Positions 8,250-15,022 of a stretch of 54,516 nucleotides of DNA are shown piece by piece (the first letter of the stretch is position 1; the number at the start of each line of letters is the position of its first letter). Where the stretch lies: contig NZ_MSSM01000036.1 of NCBI RefSeq assembly GCF_004123795.1, forward strand, positions 1-54,516, given 5' to 3'. The stretch comes from Lacticaseibacillus chiayiensis (GTDB taxonomy: Bacteria; Bacillota; Bacilli; Lactobacillales; Lactobacillaceae). Position numbers and translations under genes: made by a program. Under the pieces are notes generated by a model. It was not told the origin of the DNA. It saw nothing but the letters and a program-made list of their open reading frames with translations, and made no database searches.

Positions 8250-8367
8250 GGCCATCATCCTTTCTAAACTGTAGAAACGCTCCCAGCACGCCCCCGTTCA
8301 TGAAAACCATCAGCATGACGGGTATAACTGTCGGGTGGATAAATATCCACGTAATAAGGCTAGTCAT
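8233..8367 (-). CDS. 44-residue putative membrane protein
   Basis: A reading frame starts at an ATG overlapping the stop of the upstream 131-residue gene (ATGACTAG arrangement) and ends inside the next gene. The product has one hydrophobic segment (about residues 4-33, including IFIHPTVIPVMLMVF) and a charged end KDDGHAEDD. It fills an otherwise unexplained gap of about 110 bp in a tightly packed operon, and its start is placed for translational coupling. No family recognised. Confidence 0.5.
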   Translation of the reverse strand: MTSLITWIFIHPTVIPVMLMVFMNGGVLGAFLQFRKDDGHAEDD

Positions 8368-8755
8368 CGGCATCATCCTCCTTGAGATAGTTAAGGACGA
8401 TCCGAGCATTCTGCTTGTCTGTTTCGGACGTAGCCGGATCGTTCAATAAAAGCATAGATTCGCTACGGGCTACAAAGGCGTCAATGCACCAGCCTTCGTC
8501 AGTCTTCATAAAATGATCGTCTGAGTATTTCTGAAGGTTCGGATTAAGTGCCTTGAACTCCGCTAGGCTTTCCGGCTCGTTGTCCACATATTTGATAAAA
8601 CCATTATCCAATGCGTATTGTGTAGGAACACCGTTTTCGTCAATTAAGTTGGTCTCGACCATGGTGCGATAAACCTCGTCCTTACCAATTGATACGCCTT
8701 CAGATTTCAAACCCTCATAGAATTGCTCCACGATTGACGGATAAACTACTTTCAT
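8360..8755 (-). CDS. Phage/satellite protein of unknown function
   Basis: An acidic 131-residue protein with ribosome binding site AAAGGGAA upstream. It opens MKVVYPSIVEQFYEGLKSEG and includes IDENGVPTQYALDNGFIKY, a pattern that resembles the C-terminal part of phage antirepressor-type (KilAC-like) proteins in which a template residue set N-G-x-P-T-x-x-A precedes a C-terminal helix. That resemblance is weak. It is the second gene of the leftward operon, after the excisionase-like gene, a position compatible with early regulation. Confidence 0.6.
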   Translation of the reverse strand: MKVVYPSIVEQFYEGLKSEGVSIGKDEVYRTMVETNLIDENGVPTQYALDNGFIKYVDNEPESLAEFKALNPNLQKYSDDHFMKTDEGWCIDAFVARSESMLLLNDPATSETDKQNARIVLNYLKEDDADD

Positions 8756-8805
8756 ATATTTCCCTTTCTGGCTTTATGTGCCTGCCATAAGTTGCTTACA
8801 ATTTG

Positions 8806-8822
8806 CCGCCTGCCCAGCGTGA
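8806..8822 (+). repeat. 17-bp direct repeat, left copy
   Basis: CCGCCTGCCCAGCGTGA occurs here, just downstream of the excisionase-like gene. An identical copy lies at 10093-10109, just before the integrase start. A 17-bp exact match at both ends of the genetic switch is unlikely by chance; a shared protein-binding site or a duplicated junction are both possible. Confidence 0.7.
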
Positions 8823-9101
8823 TTACTTGCCGTGGTTATTCATGTAATCGTCTATGTCTGCGGTATTGATACGTTTTACGCCACCGACGACCTGTACCAA
8901 CAACCCTTTCTTAGTCCAAGACAAAAGTGTGTTACGAGCAACACCGGCATAAGCTGCCGCCTGACCGATGTTCAACTTTTTCGGCACTGGCTGCTGCTTA
9001 TTCTCGTTCATCACGCGGACTACTTCTTGATGAATTCGCTCTTGCAGCATTTTGTCAAAATCAATTGGTAAAGTAATTTGCGCTTTCATTGCTGTCATCA
9101 T
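8823..9101 (-). CDS. Excisionase / AlpA-like helix-turn-helix protein
   Basis: The 92-residue protein ends with a MerR-type winged helix: KKLNIGQAAAYAGVARNTLLSWTKKGLLVQ, then VGGVKRINTADIDDYM. This is the layout of AlpA/Xis-type excisionases. The N-terminal third is helical and charged. In satellites such proteins direct excision or activate the satellite promoters. It is the first gene leftward of the switch and has a strong GGGGGGTG site. The start could be this ATG or the adjoining one at 9098. Confidence 0.82.
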   Translation of the reverse strand: MMTAMKAQITLPIDFDKMLQERIHQEVVRVMNENKQQPVPKKLNIGQAAAYAGVARNTLLSWTKKGLLVQVVGGVKRINTADIDDYMNNHGK

Positions 9102-9135
9102 TTCACCCCCCTTAATATGTTTGTCAGGAACTCAT

Positions 9136-9218
9136 GGGTTACATTTTCTTTGTTCTTGACACCTACAGTATACATGTTGAAAAAAGAAATGCAACCTATA
9201 GGTTACAAATTTATGATA
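9136..9218. promoter_or_regulatory. Divergent promoter/operator region of the satellite switch
   Basis: A leftward promoter with -35 TTGCAT (9195-9190), 17-bp spacer and -10 TATACT (9172-9167) reads into the excisionase-like gene. A palindrome AACCTATAGGTT (9194-9205) overlaps that -35. GGTTACA elements recur at 9136-9144 and 9202-9208. A rightward -10-like TATGAT (9213-9218) would serve the repressor. The layout is that of a repressor-controlled divergent switch with the palindrome as operator. Confidence 0.65.
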
Positions 9219-9254
9219 TTGTGGTAACATCGTAGTCATAAAAGGGGGTTCCAT

Positions 9255-9974
9255 ATGCTCAAATTCAATTTAAAACAGCTTATGCAGTCGCAAGGTATTT
9301 CTATTACAGATCTAGCGACGAAAACGGGCTTGTCGAGAAAAACTCTGTCACAACTAGCAAATAATGATAGCAAAGGGATTCAACTTAGCACGCTTGAATC
9401 GTTGATGAATTTTTTCAAAAAGAATGTTAGCGACATAATCGTCAGAGCTAAAGACGATATTGAATTTCGCTTTTCGCAGAGACCATTTACATCTGACTTT
9501 AAACCGGTGCAAAAGTTTAACCCAAGCATGAGTTTTCCAACGCTTCAGCTGTTTATACTCGTCATAGATAAGAACACAAATGCCTCTTTCGTCTATCCTG
9601 TTATGTCGACCGTTACGACTAATGGCGGATATTCAATAGCGTTTTTTGTTCAGGACTTTGAAAATATTAATTCAAAAGAAAATCCTGAAACCTTCTTTGC
9701 TGCTCAAAAAGCGTTGACGGTGCTATCCCGGTCAAAAAAAGTTGAAGAAGCTTTTCTGACACACTTAGTACATACAACAATGTTGGCAGCAAAAGCATCA
9801 AATAACTTTATGGTGTTTGATAATTCCAGAAGCGTTGTTCCGTGCCTAGCAGCGCTTGCAGGCGAAACTATGATTAAGAACTTTTCAATCAAAGACGGAA
9901 GAGTGGTAATTGATGACGATTTGCTGCGAGAACAACCAGATCCACTTGAATCTGTCAAAATGGTTCAAGTTTGA
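9255..9974 (+). CDS. CI-like phage repressor (HTH, Cro/CI family)
   Basis: The 239-residue protein has an N-terminal helix-turn-helix (LKQLMQSQGISITDLATKTGLSR, then TLSQLANNDSKGIQLSTLESL) typical of XRE/Cro-CI regulators. The larger C-terminal domain does not show the Ser/Lys dyad of LexA-type self-cleaving repressors that I can see. It is read rightward, opposite to the excisionase and replication genes, and AAAGGGGG precedes the ATG. Satellite repressors of this type are often relieved by a helper-phage protein and not by SOS; lack of an obvious peptidase domain fits that but does not prove it. Confidence 0.82.
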   Translation: MLKFNLKQLMQSQGISITDLATKTGLSRKTLSQLANNDSKGIQLSTLESLMNFFKKNVSDIIVRAKDDIEFRFSQRPFTSDFKPVQKFNPSMSFPTLQLFILVIDKNTNASFVYPVMSTVTTNGGYSIAFFVQDFENINSKENPETFFAAQKALTVLSRSKKVEEAFLTHLVHTTMLAAKASNNFMVFDNSRSVVPCLAALAGETMIKNFSIKDGRVVIDDDLLREQPDPLESVKMVQV

Positions 9975-10092
9975 ATCTTTTAACTGTTGCGTTTATGTAA
10001 CATAATTCTTAATTTTTTGTCTTTTTATATCATGGCCGAATTTTAGGCCGCCACCTTTTCGCCATTTTCGGCGAAAACTCTCCAATCTAACA

Positions 10093-10109
10093 CCGCCTGC
10101 CCAGCGTGA
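10093..10109 (+). repeat. 17-bp direct repeat, right copy
   Basis: This is identical to 8806-8822 (CCGCCTGCCCAGCGTGA). The last bases lead directly into the integrase ribosome binding site (AGGATAGGAG), so a protein bound here could control integrase expression. Confidence 0.7.
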
Positions 10110-10125
10110 AGGATAGGAGAAGAAT

Positions 10126-11283
10126 ATGGCATCAATTAAAAAGTACGCAACGAAAGACGGCAAAGAGTTCTGGCGCGTTCAGGTCTTTGCTGGTAACGAT
10201 CCACAGACTGGCCACAAGAAGTACAAGGTGCGGCGTGGGTTTAAGACAAAAAAAGAAGCCACTGTTGCAGCAGCTAGACTTGAACTGGCAATTAGCAACG
10301 GTGACTTAGAAAATGAAAAACCAAAGCCCGTGTTCTTTCGGGATGTATATGAGGAGTGGTATGGAAACTACATTAATACGGTAAGAGAGTCCACATGGGC
10401 CCGAACTGCTGGAATGTTCAATAATCACATCCTACCGGCATTTGGCGGTAAGCGAATTGCCACGATAACCACTAAGGACGTGCAGAAGGCTGTTAAGAGG
10501 TGGTTTGAATTCACGTCTGCTAACTATAAGCGGTGGTATAACTATGTTTCATCGGTTATGGACTATGCAGTTCGACAAGGGTATATGGATAAGAACCCCG
10601 CCAAAGCCGTTGTTTTACCGCACCATGACGATCTGGCTGGTGATAAGCCTGAAAACTTTTGGACTAAGGAACAAATGAATCAATTCTTTGCCTGTATCGA
10701 CCAAGAGAACCACTTCGATGTCTTCATTATGTTTAGAGTTTTAGCCTTTACAGGCGTTCGTCGCGGTGAACTATTAGCGTTGACGTGGAATGATGTAAGC
10801 TTTAAAGAAAACAGTATTAAAGTGAACAAAACACTAACGCAAGGTGATAAAGGCCATCAGATCGTTCAGGCACCAAAGACACGCGCTGGAAGGCGCACCA
10901 TTCCGGTAGACGGTCAAACGATGGCATACTTGAAACGGTGGCGTAGAATACAGCAGGAAACATTCATACAGCTAGGTATTAATACGATGCAACCGAATCA
11001 GTTGCTTTTCACTAATACTAAAAACGGGTATCAGTCATTAAATACACCGTCTAAGCGACTGCATAAGCTGCAAGATGACAATGGACTTACACCCAGAATA
11101 ACCATTCACGGGTTCAGGCATAGTTTTATATCTAATTTATTGATTGCTGGTGTTCCTGTTACGTCAGTACAAAAACTGGTAGGACACACAGATCCGACTA
11201 TTACGCTGGGTGTGTATGCTCACGTCAGTGCAAAGCAGGAATCAGAGGCCACCGCTGCACTTGCCAAATATATGCAAAATTGA
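10126..11283 (+). CDS. int: Tyrosine recombinase / phage integrase
   Basis: The 385-residue protein has an N-terminal arm-binding domain (KYATKDGKEFWRVQV..GFKTKKEATVAAA), a central SAM-like core-binding domain, and a C-terminal catalytic domain. The first catalytic Arg is in GVRRGELLAL (about 212), HGFRHSF gives His328 and Arg331, VGHTDP gives His354, and Tyr364 lies in GVYAHV. It catalyses site-specific integration and excision of the element. AGGAG lies six bases before the ATG. It is the rightmost gene of the element, so the attachment junction should lie just downstream, with repeated arm-like motifs there. Confidence 0.96.
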   Translation: MASIKKYATKDGKEFWRVQVFAGNDPQTGHKKYKVRRGFKTKKEATVAAARLELAISNGDLENEKPKPVFFRDVYEEWYGNYINTVRESTWARTAGMFNNHILPAFGGKRIATITTKDVQKAVKRWFEFTSANYKRWYNYVSSVMDYAVRQGYMDKNPAKAVVLPHHDDLAGDKPENFWTKEQMNQFFACIDQENHFDVFIMFRVLAFTGVRRGELLALTWNDVSFKENSIKVNKTLTQGDKGHQIVQAPKTRAGRRTIPVDGQTMAYLKRWRRIQQETFIQLGINTMQPNQLLFTNTKNGYQSLNTPSKRLHKLQDDNGLTPRITIHGFRHSFISNLLIAGVPVTSVQKLVGHTDPTITLGVYAHVSAKQESEATAALAKYMQN

Positions 11284-11287
11284 ATTA

Positions 11288-11313
11288 GAAAACCACAGAG
11301 AAAACCACGGAGG
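11288..11313 (+). other. Possible integrase arm-site repeats / attachment-region boundary
   Basis: Right after the integrase stop, GAAAACCAC followed by A/G-GAG occurs twice in tandem, a pattern typical of arm-type integrase binding sites near an attachment site. The exact att core cannot be set because the other end of the element is outside the window, and no tRNA or tmRNA 3' end is recognisable here. From here to about 11560 no gene is seen; the stretch holds a parS-like site and a terminator. Confidence 0.35.
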
Positions 11314-11356
11314 TTTTAAGGCTGGTTGGTAACAGCTCTATGGCGCATGGTTAAGG

Positions 11357-11372
11357 CGTTTCATGTGAAACA
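11357..11372. promoter_or_regulatory. parS-like palindrome 1
   Basis: CGTTTCATGTGAAACA matches the ParB site consensus TGTTTCACGTGAAACA at 14 of 16 positions. It lies between the integrase gene and the terminator at about 11406. Confidence 0.4.
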
Positions 11373-11405
11373 GTTACGTTTCCCCTGACCACCCAGAATA
11401 TAAAC

Positions 11406-11458
11406 ATAACCGCGATTCATGAGCGTAGATAAACGCTTGTGGGTCGCGGTTTTGTTTT
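11406..11458 (+). terminator. Rho-independent terminator
   Basis: ACCGCGA pairs with TCGCGGT around an inner GAGCG/CGCTT stem, followed by TTTGTTTT. It probably ends the integrase transcript or a chromosomal gene whose 3' end was the insertion target. Confidence 0.75.
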
Positions 11459-11565
11459 GGGCAGGAAAAATAAGCTGACGGGGCTAAGTAGTTTGCGCAA
11501 GGTGATTTCACCAAGAGGTAATGTTCAAGTTTTAAACTGGTCGATTTCGGCCAGTTTAAATGTGA

Positions 11566-12003
11566 TCCCTTTTTGCGGTAGCCTTTGCAGTTTGGAACTT
11601 TGCTGAACTCGGGATGGCGCTGGCAATTTTGGTAAAAGGTAAGAAGCGCAGCGTGAAGACTTTTTCCGCAACGGCGGCATTTTCCATTGCGGCGTCAGGG
11701 ATCACGGAGCCTGCAGTGTATGGCTTGATGCTGAAAATGAAACGGCCGATTATTCCGTCAATTATTGCTTCAGGGGTTGGCGGTTTATTCTTTGGACTCT
11801 GCCAAGTTAAAGTCTTTTCTCTTGTAACGGTGTCGATTCTTAGTTTGCCGCAGTTCATAAACCCAGCAGGCGGTAATAATTTCGTACTTGCTGTTGTAGG
11901 ATTATTGCTGACAACAATCGTTTCGTTTGTCCTTAATTGGCTCTGGGGAATTGACGAGTCGATGTTTGATGAGGACGAAATCGAAGCTGCCGCCGAAGTA
12001 TAA
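11566..12003 (+). pseudogene. C-terminal remnant of a PTS beta-glucoside-type EIIC
   Basis: In frame from just after a TGA at about 11563 the sequence reads SLFAVAFAVWNFAELGMA and continues through GITEPAVYGLMLKMKRPII to a stop at 12003, about 145 residues. GITEPAxYG is the hallmark of glucose/beta-glucoside EIIC C-terminal domains. Intact EIIC domains are about 350-450 residues, and no N-terminal part or start signal precedes this fragment. It is therefore a broken gene. Its position beside the satellite's integrase end suggests the loss happened at or near this insertion hot spot. The downstream gene keeps its own ribosome binding site. Confidence 0.82.
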
Positions 12004-12063
12004 TGCATAGTAAGAAGAACATTCACGTCAATTTGGAATCATTAAACAGGAGGTTCTAGAAAA

Positions 12064-12993
12064 ATGGTCAAACGACTTTTGAGTGCGAGTACCAGCGAAG
12101 TGATGCAATTCAATGGGCAAGAGCTTAAGGAAAGCATTAAAGCGAGTGAAGGGCGCATTATTGTTAGCGAAAATATTGTGACACAAGAGAATCTGGATAG
12201 TATTACCACCGCTGAGATTGCTGCGGCATTTGGGGCGGATATGATTCTTTGCAATCGACTCGATGTGTACAATCCGAAAATTTTTGGACTGTATCCCGGT
12301 GAACGCGACTTGTATAGCGCGCCTAAACACGATGGTAAAGCGAGCATTGCGCGACTTCAGAAGTTGGTGGGGCGGCCTATTGGCATCAACATTGAGCCGA
12401 TTGGGGACCATCCAAATATGATGGAGAATCAAATTTCCATTTTGCCTGGTTGTACGGCCAGCGAAGCGGTGATCAAGAAGACTGAGGAGATGGGCTTCCA
12501 GTTTATGGTCTTAACCGGTAACCCGGGCACCGGCGTCACGAATGCGGAAATCGCCCACAGTATTGCTTTGGCCAAAACGTACTTCAGTGGCTTAATTATT
12601 GCCGGGAAAATGCATGCTTCGGGCGTTGATGAGTCACTTATGAGTGAAGAAACCGCCAAAAAATTTATCAATGCAGGGGCCGACGTTATTTTGGCGCCAG
12701 CTGTTGGATCGATTCCGGGTTTTGATGAAGCAGCTTTGAAGGCGGTGGTGCAGGTGGTGCATCGGGCTGGCGGCTTGGTCATGAGTGCGATCGGGACGAG
12801 TCAGGAGGGCAGTGGCAGCCATGTGCTTCAGGACATGGCCATTCGCAGTAAAATCTGCGGCGTGGACATGCAGCATGTCGGCGACTCAGCGTGGGGCTTC
12901 GAATCGCCGGTCGATAACCTGTATGCCGTCAGCAAGGCCATCCGCGGCGAGCGCCATACGATTCAGCGCATGGCAAGATCCATTAATCGCTAA
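12064..12993 (+). CDS. TIM-barrel-like conserved protein (PEP mutase-like, DUF7916-type)
   Basis: The 309-residue protein has an alternating beta/alpha pattern with glycine-rich strand ends (FGADMILCNRLDVYNPK, GINIEPIGDHPN, FMVLTGNPGTGVTN, GADVILAPAVGSIPG, GLVMSAIGTSQEGSG), as in PEP mutase/isocitrate-lyase-like or tRNA-dihydrouridine-synthase-like barrels. I know it only as a conserved Firmicutes family found next to PTS genes; the DUF name is from memory. The AGGAGG site lies 9 bp before the ATG. It follows the EIIC remnant, so it probably served the same lost sugar or phosphosugar pathway. No enzymatic activity can be assigned. Confidence 0.65.
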   Translation: MVKRLLSASTSEVMQFNGQELKESIKASEGRIIVSENIVTQENLDSITTAEIAAAFGADMILCNRLDVYNPKIFGLYPGERDLYSAPKHDGKASIARLQKLVGRPIGINIEPIGDHPNMMENQISILPGCTASEAVIKKTEEMGFQFMVLTGNPGTGVTNAEIAHSIALAKTYFSGLIIAGKMHASGVDESLMSEETAKKFINAGADVILAPAVGSIPGFDEAALKAVVQVVHRAGGLVMSAIGTSQEGSGSHVLQDMAIRSKICGVDMQHVGDSAWGFESPVDNLYAVSKAIRGERHTIQRMARSINR

Positions 12994-13205
12994 ATTTCCG
13001 CGACTTCTCATATTAGAAACAGGCGGCATCTGCCTTTTGTCCCCAGAAGCCTAAAGGTGGATCGGCGACTATTTTCGGCAGTCGAGTATTAACCGAGCTG
13101 TTTGATTCTTCTTTTTGTCATTAAATTGTACACTATAGATAACGCAAAAATGCTGCTTCTCATGAGGATGCCGGCGTGATGCGATGACAGAAAGGCCGTG
13201 AGAAA

Positions 13206-13604
13206 ATGCACGAAGATCTGGGAAGTTATGTCTATGTCCAGCGGGTTTACAATGCCAATATGCGACTGGCGAATTATCAATTGCCGACAATCGCTAAAGA
13301 CGGCACCGTGAAGTTCTTTGATGATGGTTTGATTAAGCTCACGATGCAGATTGCCGGTGGGCGGGTGACGAAGATAACGATTGTGACCACCGATCCGCGT
13401 TCCTCGGTGTACATGCAGGTTTTCGAAGGGTTCGAGTTCGGTTTCGGCGCGGTCAGCACATGGATCCAAAATTATGAGGAGACCACACGAACACATGAGC
13501 CATCTAAGGGGATCGTCAAAGGCATTTTGGCTGATTACGATACGAATGCGGATAATATTTTGACCGTTAGTCTGACACGGGTAGCAGGGACTGCGCCGGA
13601 GTAA
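13206..13604 (+). CDS. Conserved hypothetical protein
   Basis: A 132-residue soluble protein without signal peptide or membrane segment; AAAGG lies 11 bp before the ATG. It contains beta-rich stretches (KLTMQIAGGRVTKITIVTT, VYMQVFEGFEFGFGA) and ends DNILTVSLTRVAGTAPE. No family recognised. It stands alone between the TIM-barrel-like gene and the dehydrogenase with 212 bp upstream and about 240 bp downstream. Confidence 0.6.
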   Translation: MHEDLGSYVYVQRVYNANMRLANYQLPTIAKDGTVKFFDDGLIKLTMQIAGGRVTKITIVTTDPRSSVYMQVFEGFEFGFGAVSTWIQNYEETTRTHEPSKGIVKGILADYDTNADNILTVSLTRVAGTAPE

Positions 13605-13842
13605 TTTTTAACGGCGGTATTTACTTGGAAAAGAGCAACCGTAAGCCATGAGCCACGCGAGCTTTGTTATTGAAATCAAATTGTGATCATGCTAGCTTAA
13701 AGCGTGTAGACGAACAGCTTTTAGTTTTAATCATGATCATTCGATAACGCGTTCTTTTGACACAATGAGCTAGTTGGGAAAATTGTGTTTTTTATGTGCC
13801 GCGCGAATAGTGCAGGCTTTGTCACGGGAAGGAAGAAAAAAC
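13605..13842 (+). other. Intergenic region with weak promoter-like elements
   Basis: No gene is seen. TTGACA at about 13758 is followed 17 bp later by AAATTG, a poor -10. ACACAAT and ATTGTGT flank the spacer and form an inverted repeat that could be an operator for the downstream dehydrogenase. Two TGATCATG-like palindromes lie further upstream. None is strong enough for a firm call. Confidence 0.35.
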
Positions 13843-14700
13843 ATGAAGATAACATTTATTGGTGTTGGCGATATGGGGAGTCATATGGTCCCGCATTTGG
13901 CAAAAGCCGGTTATGATGTGGTGGTCTGGGACAAAGTAGCGACCAAGATGACCGCTTTGGCAGGCGATCATGTGCGGGCCGCAAATTCGTTGGAAGATGC
14001 GGTGACCGCGTCTAAAATTGTGATCACGTCGGTTATGTCCGCTGACGTACCGGCGTTGCATATCGGCACGCCGGAGCATCCCGGCATCGTGCATTATTTG
14101 CAGCCAGGCAGCTCGCTGCTTGTCACGTCAACGTTGGATCCGCGCAAAATTACGGCGATTCAGGCTGTGATGCCGGCAAACACCACACTGCTGGATGTGC
14201 CAATGATTGGCGGTGTGAAGTATGCCCGTGAAGCCAATCTTGTTTTGATTGCAGCCGGTGACAAGCAGGCAGTTGACGCGGTGCTTCCGGTGTTGAAAAC
14301 ATTCGGCACTGTCAAGTATGTCGGCGAGCAAGGCAATGGTGCCAAGCTTAAACTGATCACGAATGTTGCGATCATGGCGGCAGAGGCAGGGATTCGCGAA
14401 ACGCTGGATCTTGCCGATGCGTATGGCATTGACTACGCCACGACCTTGGACTTATTACAAATGGGCCCACTTAAGCCAGTCGTCATTCGCGCTTTGGACG
14501 AAAGTAACCCGCGGCCTCTTAAAGATTCCGTCGCTGATGAAGTCGAGCTGGACAATGCGACCAAGGACTTTGTCGACTTACCAATTGCCAGCGCAGCAAT
14601 GCGACGGCTGCAAAAAGCCGTTGATTCCGTTGCCGGTGAGGCGCAGTTTATTGATATTACGAATAAGAAAACGGCGTTGCCGGACGCTTCGAAAAAATGA
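13843..14700 (+). CDS. NAD(P)-dependent beta-hydroxyacid dehydrogenase (HIBADH-like)
   Basis: From the ATG at 13843 (GGGAAGGAAG upstream) the product has 285 residues. An earlier in-frame ATG at 13774 lacks a ribosome binding site and would add a tail before the Rossmann fold. The start GVGDMGSHM is the nucleotide-binding GxGxMG motif. The substrate-binding segment is LLDVPMIGGVKYARE (family D-x-P-x-x-GG), and KLKLITNVAIMAAEAG carries the catalytic Lys of the G-x-x-x-K-x-x-N motif. Enzymes of this family oxidise or reduce 3-hydroxy acids such as 3-hydroxyisobutyrate, tartronate semialdehyde or 6-phosphogluconate. The substrate cannot be told from the sequence. Confidence 0.85.
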   Translation: MKITFIGVGDMGSHMVPHLAKAGYDVVVWDKVATKMTALAGDHVRAANSLEDAVTASKIVITSVMSADVPALHIGTPEHPGIVHYLQPGSSLLVTSTLDPRKITAIQAVMPANTTLLDVPMIGGVKYAREANLVLIAAGDKQAVDAVLPVLKTFGTVKYVGEQGNGAKLKLITNVAIMAAEAGIRETLDLADAYGIDYATTLDLLQMGPLKPVVIRALDESNPRPLKDSVADEVELDNATKDFVDLPIASAAMRRLQKAVDSVAGEAQFIDITNKKTALPDASKK

Positions 14701-14719
14701 GGCTGCACGATACAAAAAT

Positions 14720-14766
14720 GGATCGATTCACGGCGTTAGTGGCTGTGATCGGTCTATTTTTAAGGT
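14720..14766 (+). terminator. Probable terminator after the dehydrogenase gene
   Basis: GATCGATTCACGGC and GGCTGTGATCGGTC form an imperfect stem followed by TATTTTT, 20 bp after the dehydrogenase stop codon. Confidence 0.5.
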
Positions 14767-14773
14767 CAAAAGG

Positions 14774-14789
14774 TGTTTCACGTGGAACC
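14774..14789. promoter_or_regulatory. parS-like palindrome 2
   Basis: TGTTTCACGTGGAACC agrees with the degenerate ParB consensus TGTTYCACGTGRAACA at 15 of 16 positions. It lies between the terminator and the yjdF promoter. Confidence 0.45.
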
Positions 14790-14835
14790 AGTGCGGTCTC
14801 TCTGAATAACACAGTGGTTAGCGTTCTCGAACGGA

Positions 14836-14863
14836 TTGTTTATTTTCTCGCGAGCAGTATACC
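14836..14863 (+). promoter_or_regulatory. Promoter of the yjdF leader
   Basis: TTGTTT and TATACC are separated by 16 bp, placing transcription start just before the structured leader at about 14870. Confidence 0.5.
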
Positions 14864-14869
14864 AACAAA

Positions 14870-15015
14870 AGCCTCTATTTGACACAACCTCGTCAAAGTC
14901 AGACAATAACACTGCGTTATCAAAAACACAGTCTGGTTGGTAGTCCAGACGCGGCTTAGGTCGTCAGTATCCTTCCTCCTTGGATGTCCGGATTGCGTGA
15001 AAATCTTAAAGGAGG
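14870..15015 (+). ncRNA. Probable yjdF-motif riboswitch (azaaromatic-sensing)
   Basis: The 150-base leader before the yjdF-like gene is GC-rich and foldable: CAGAC/GTCTG encloses ATAAC/GTTAT, then a GTCCAGACGCGG region, then an ATCC..GGAT hairpin whose loop has CCTCCTT. That loop is the exact complement of the AAGGAGG ribosome binding site at 15009-15015, so the leader can hide the start of translation. The yjdF RNA family is known to precede yjdF and act this way in response to azaaromatic compounds. The identification rests on gene context and pairing, not on a covariance search. Confidence 0.6.
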
Positions 15016-15022
15016 TGTTAGT

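Noticed and set aside
11341-11460. tRNA or tmRNA 3' end as the satellite's attachment site
   Set aside because: No T-arm GGTTCRA sequence or acceptor stem could be folded here. The AACCGCG/CGCGGTT hairpin is a terminator.
11556-12026. A 156-codon reverse-strand frame opposite the EIIC remnant
   Set aside because: The forward frame holds the GITEPAVYG PTS signature; the reverse frame is its mirror, with Ser/Thr/Pro-rich composition and no ribosome binding site.
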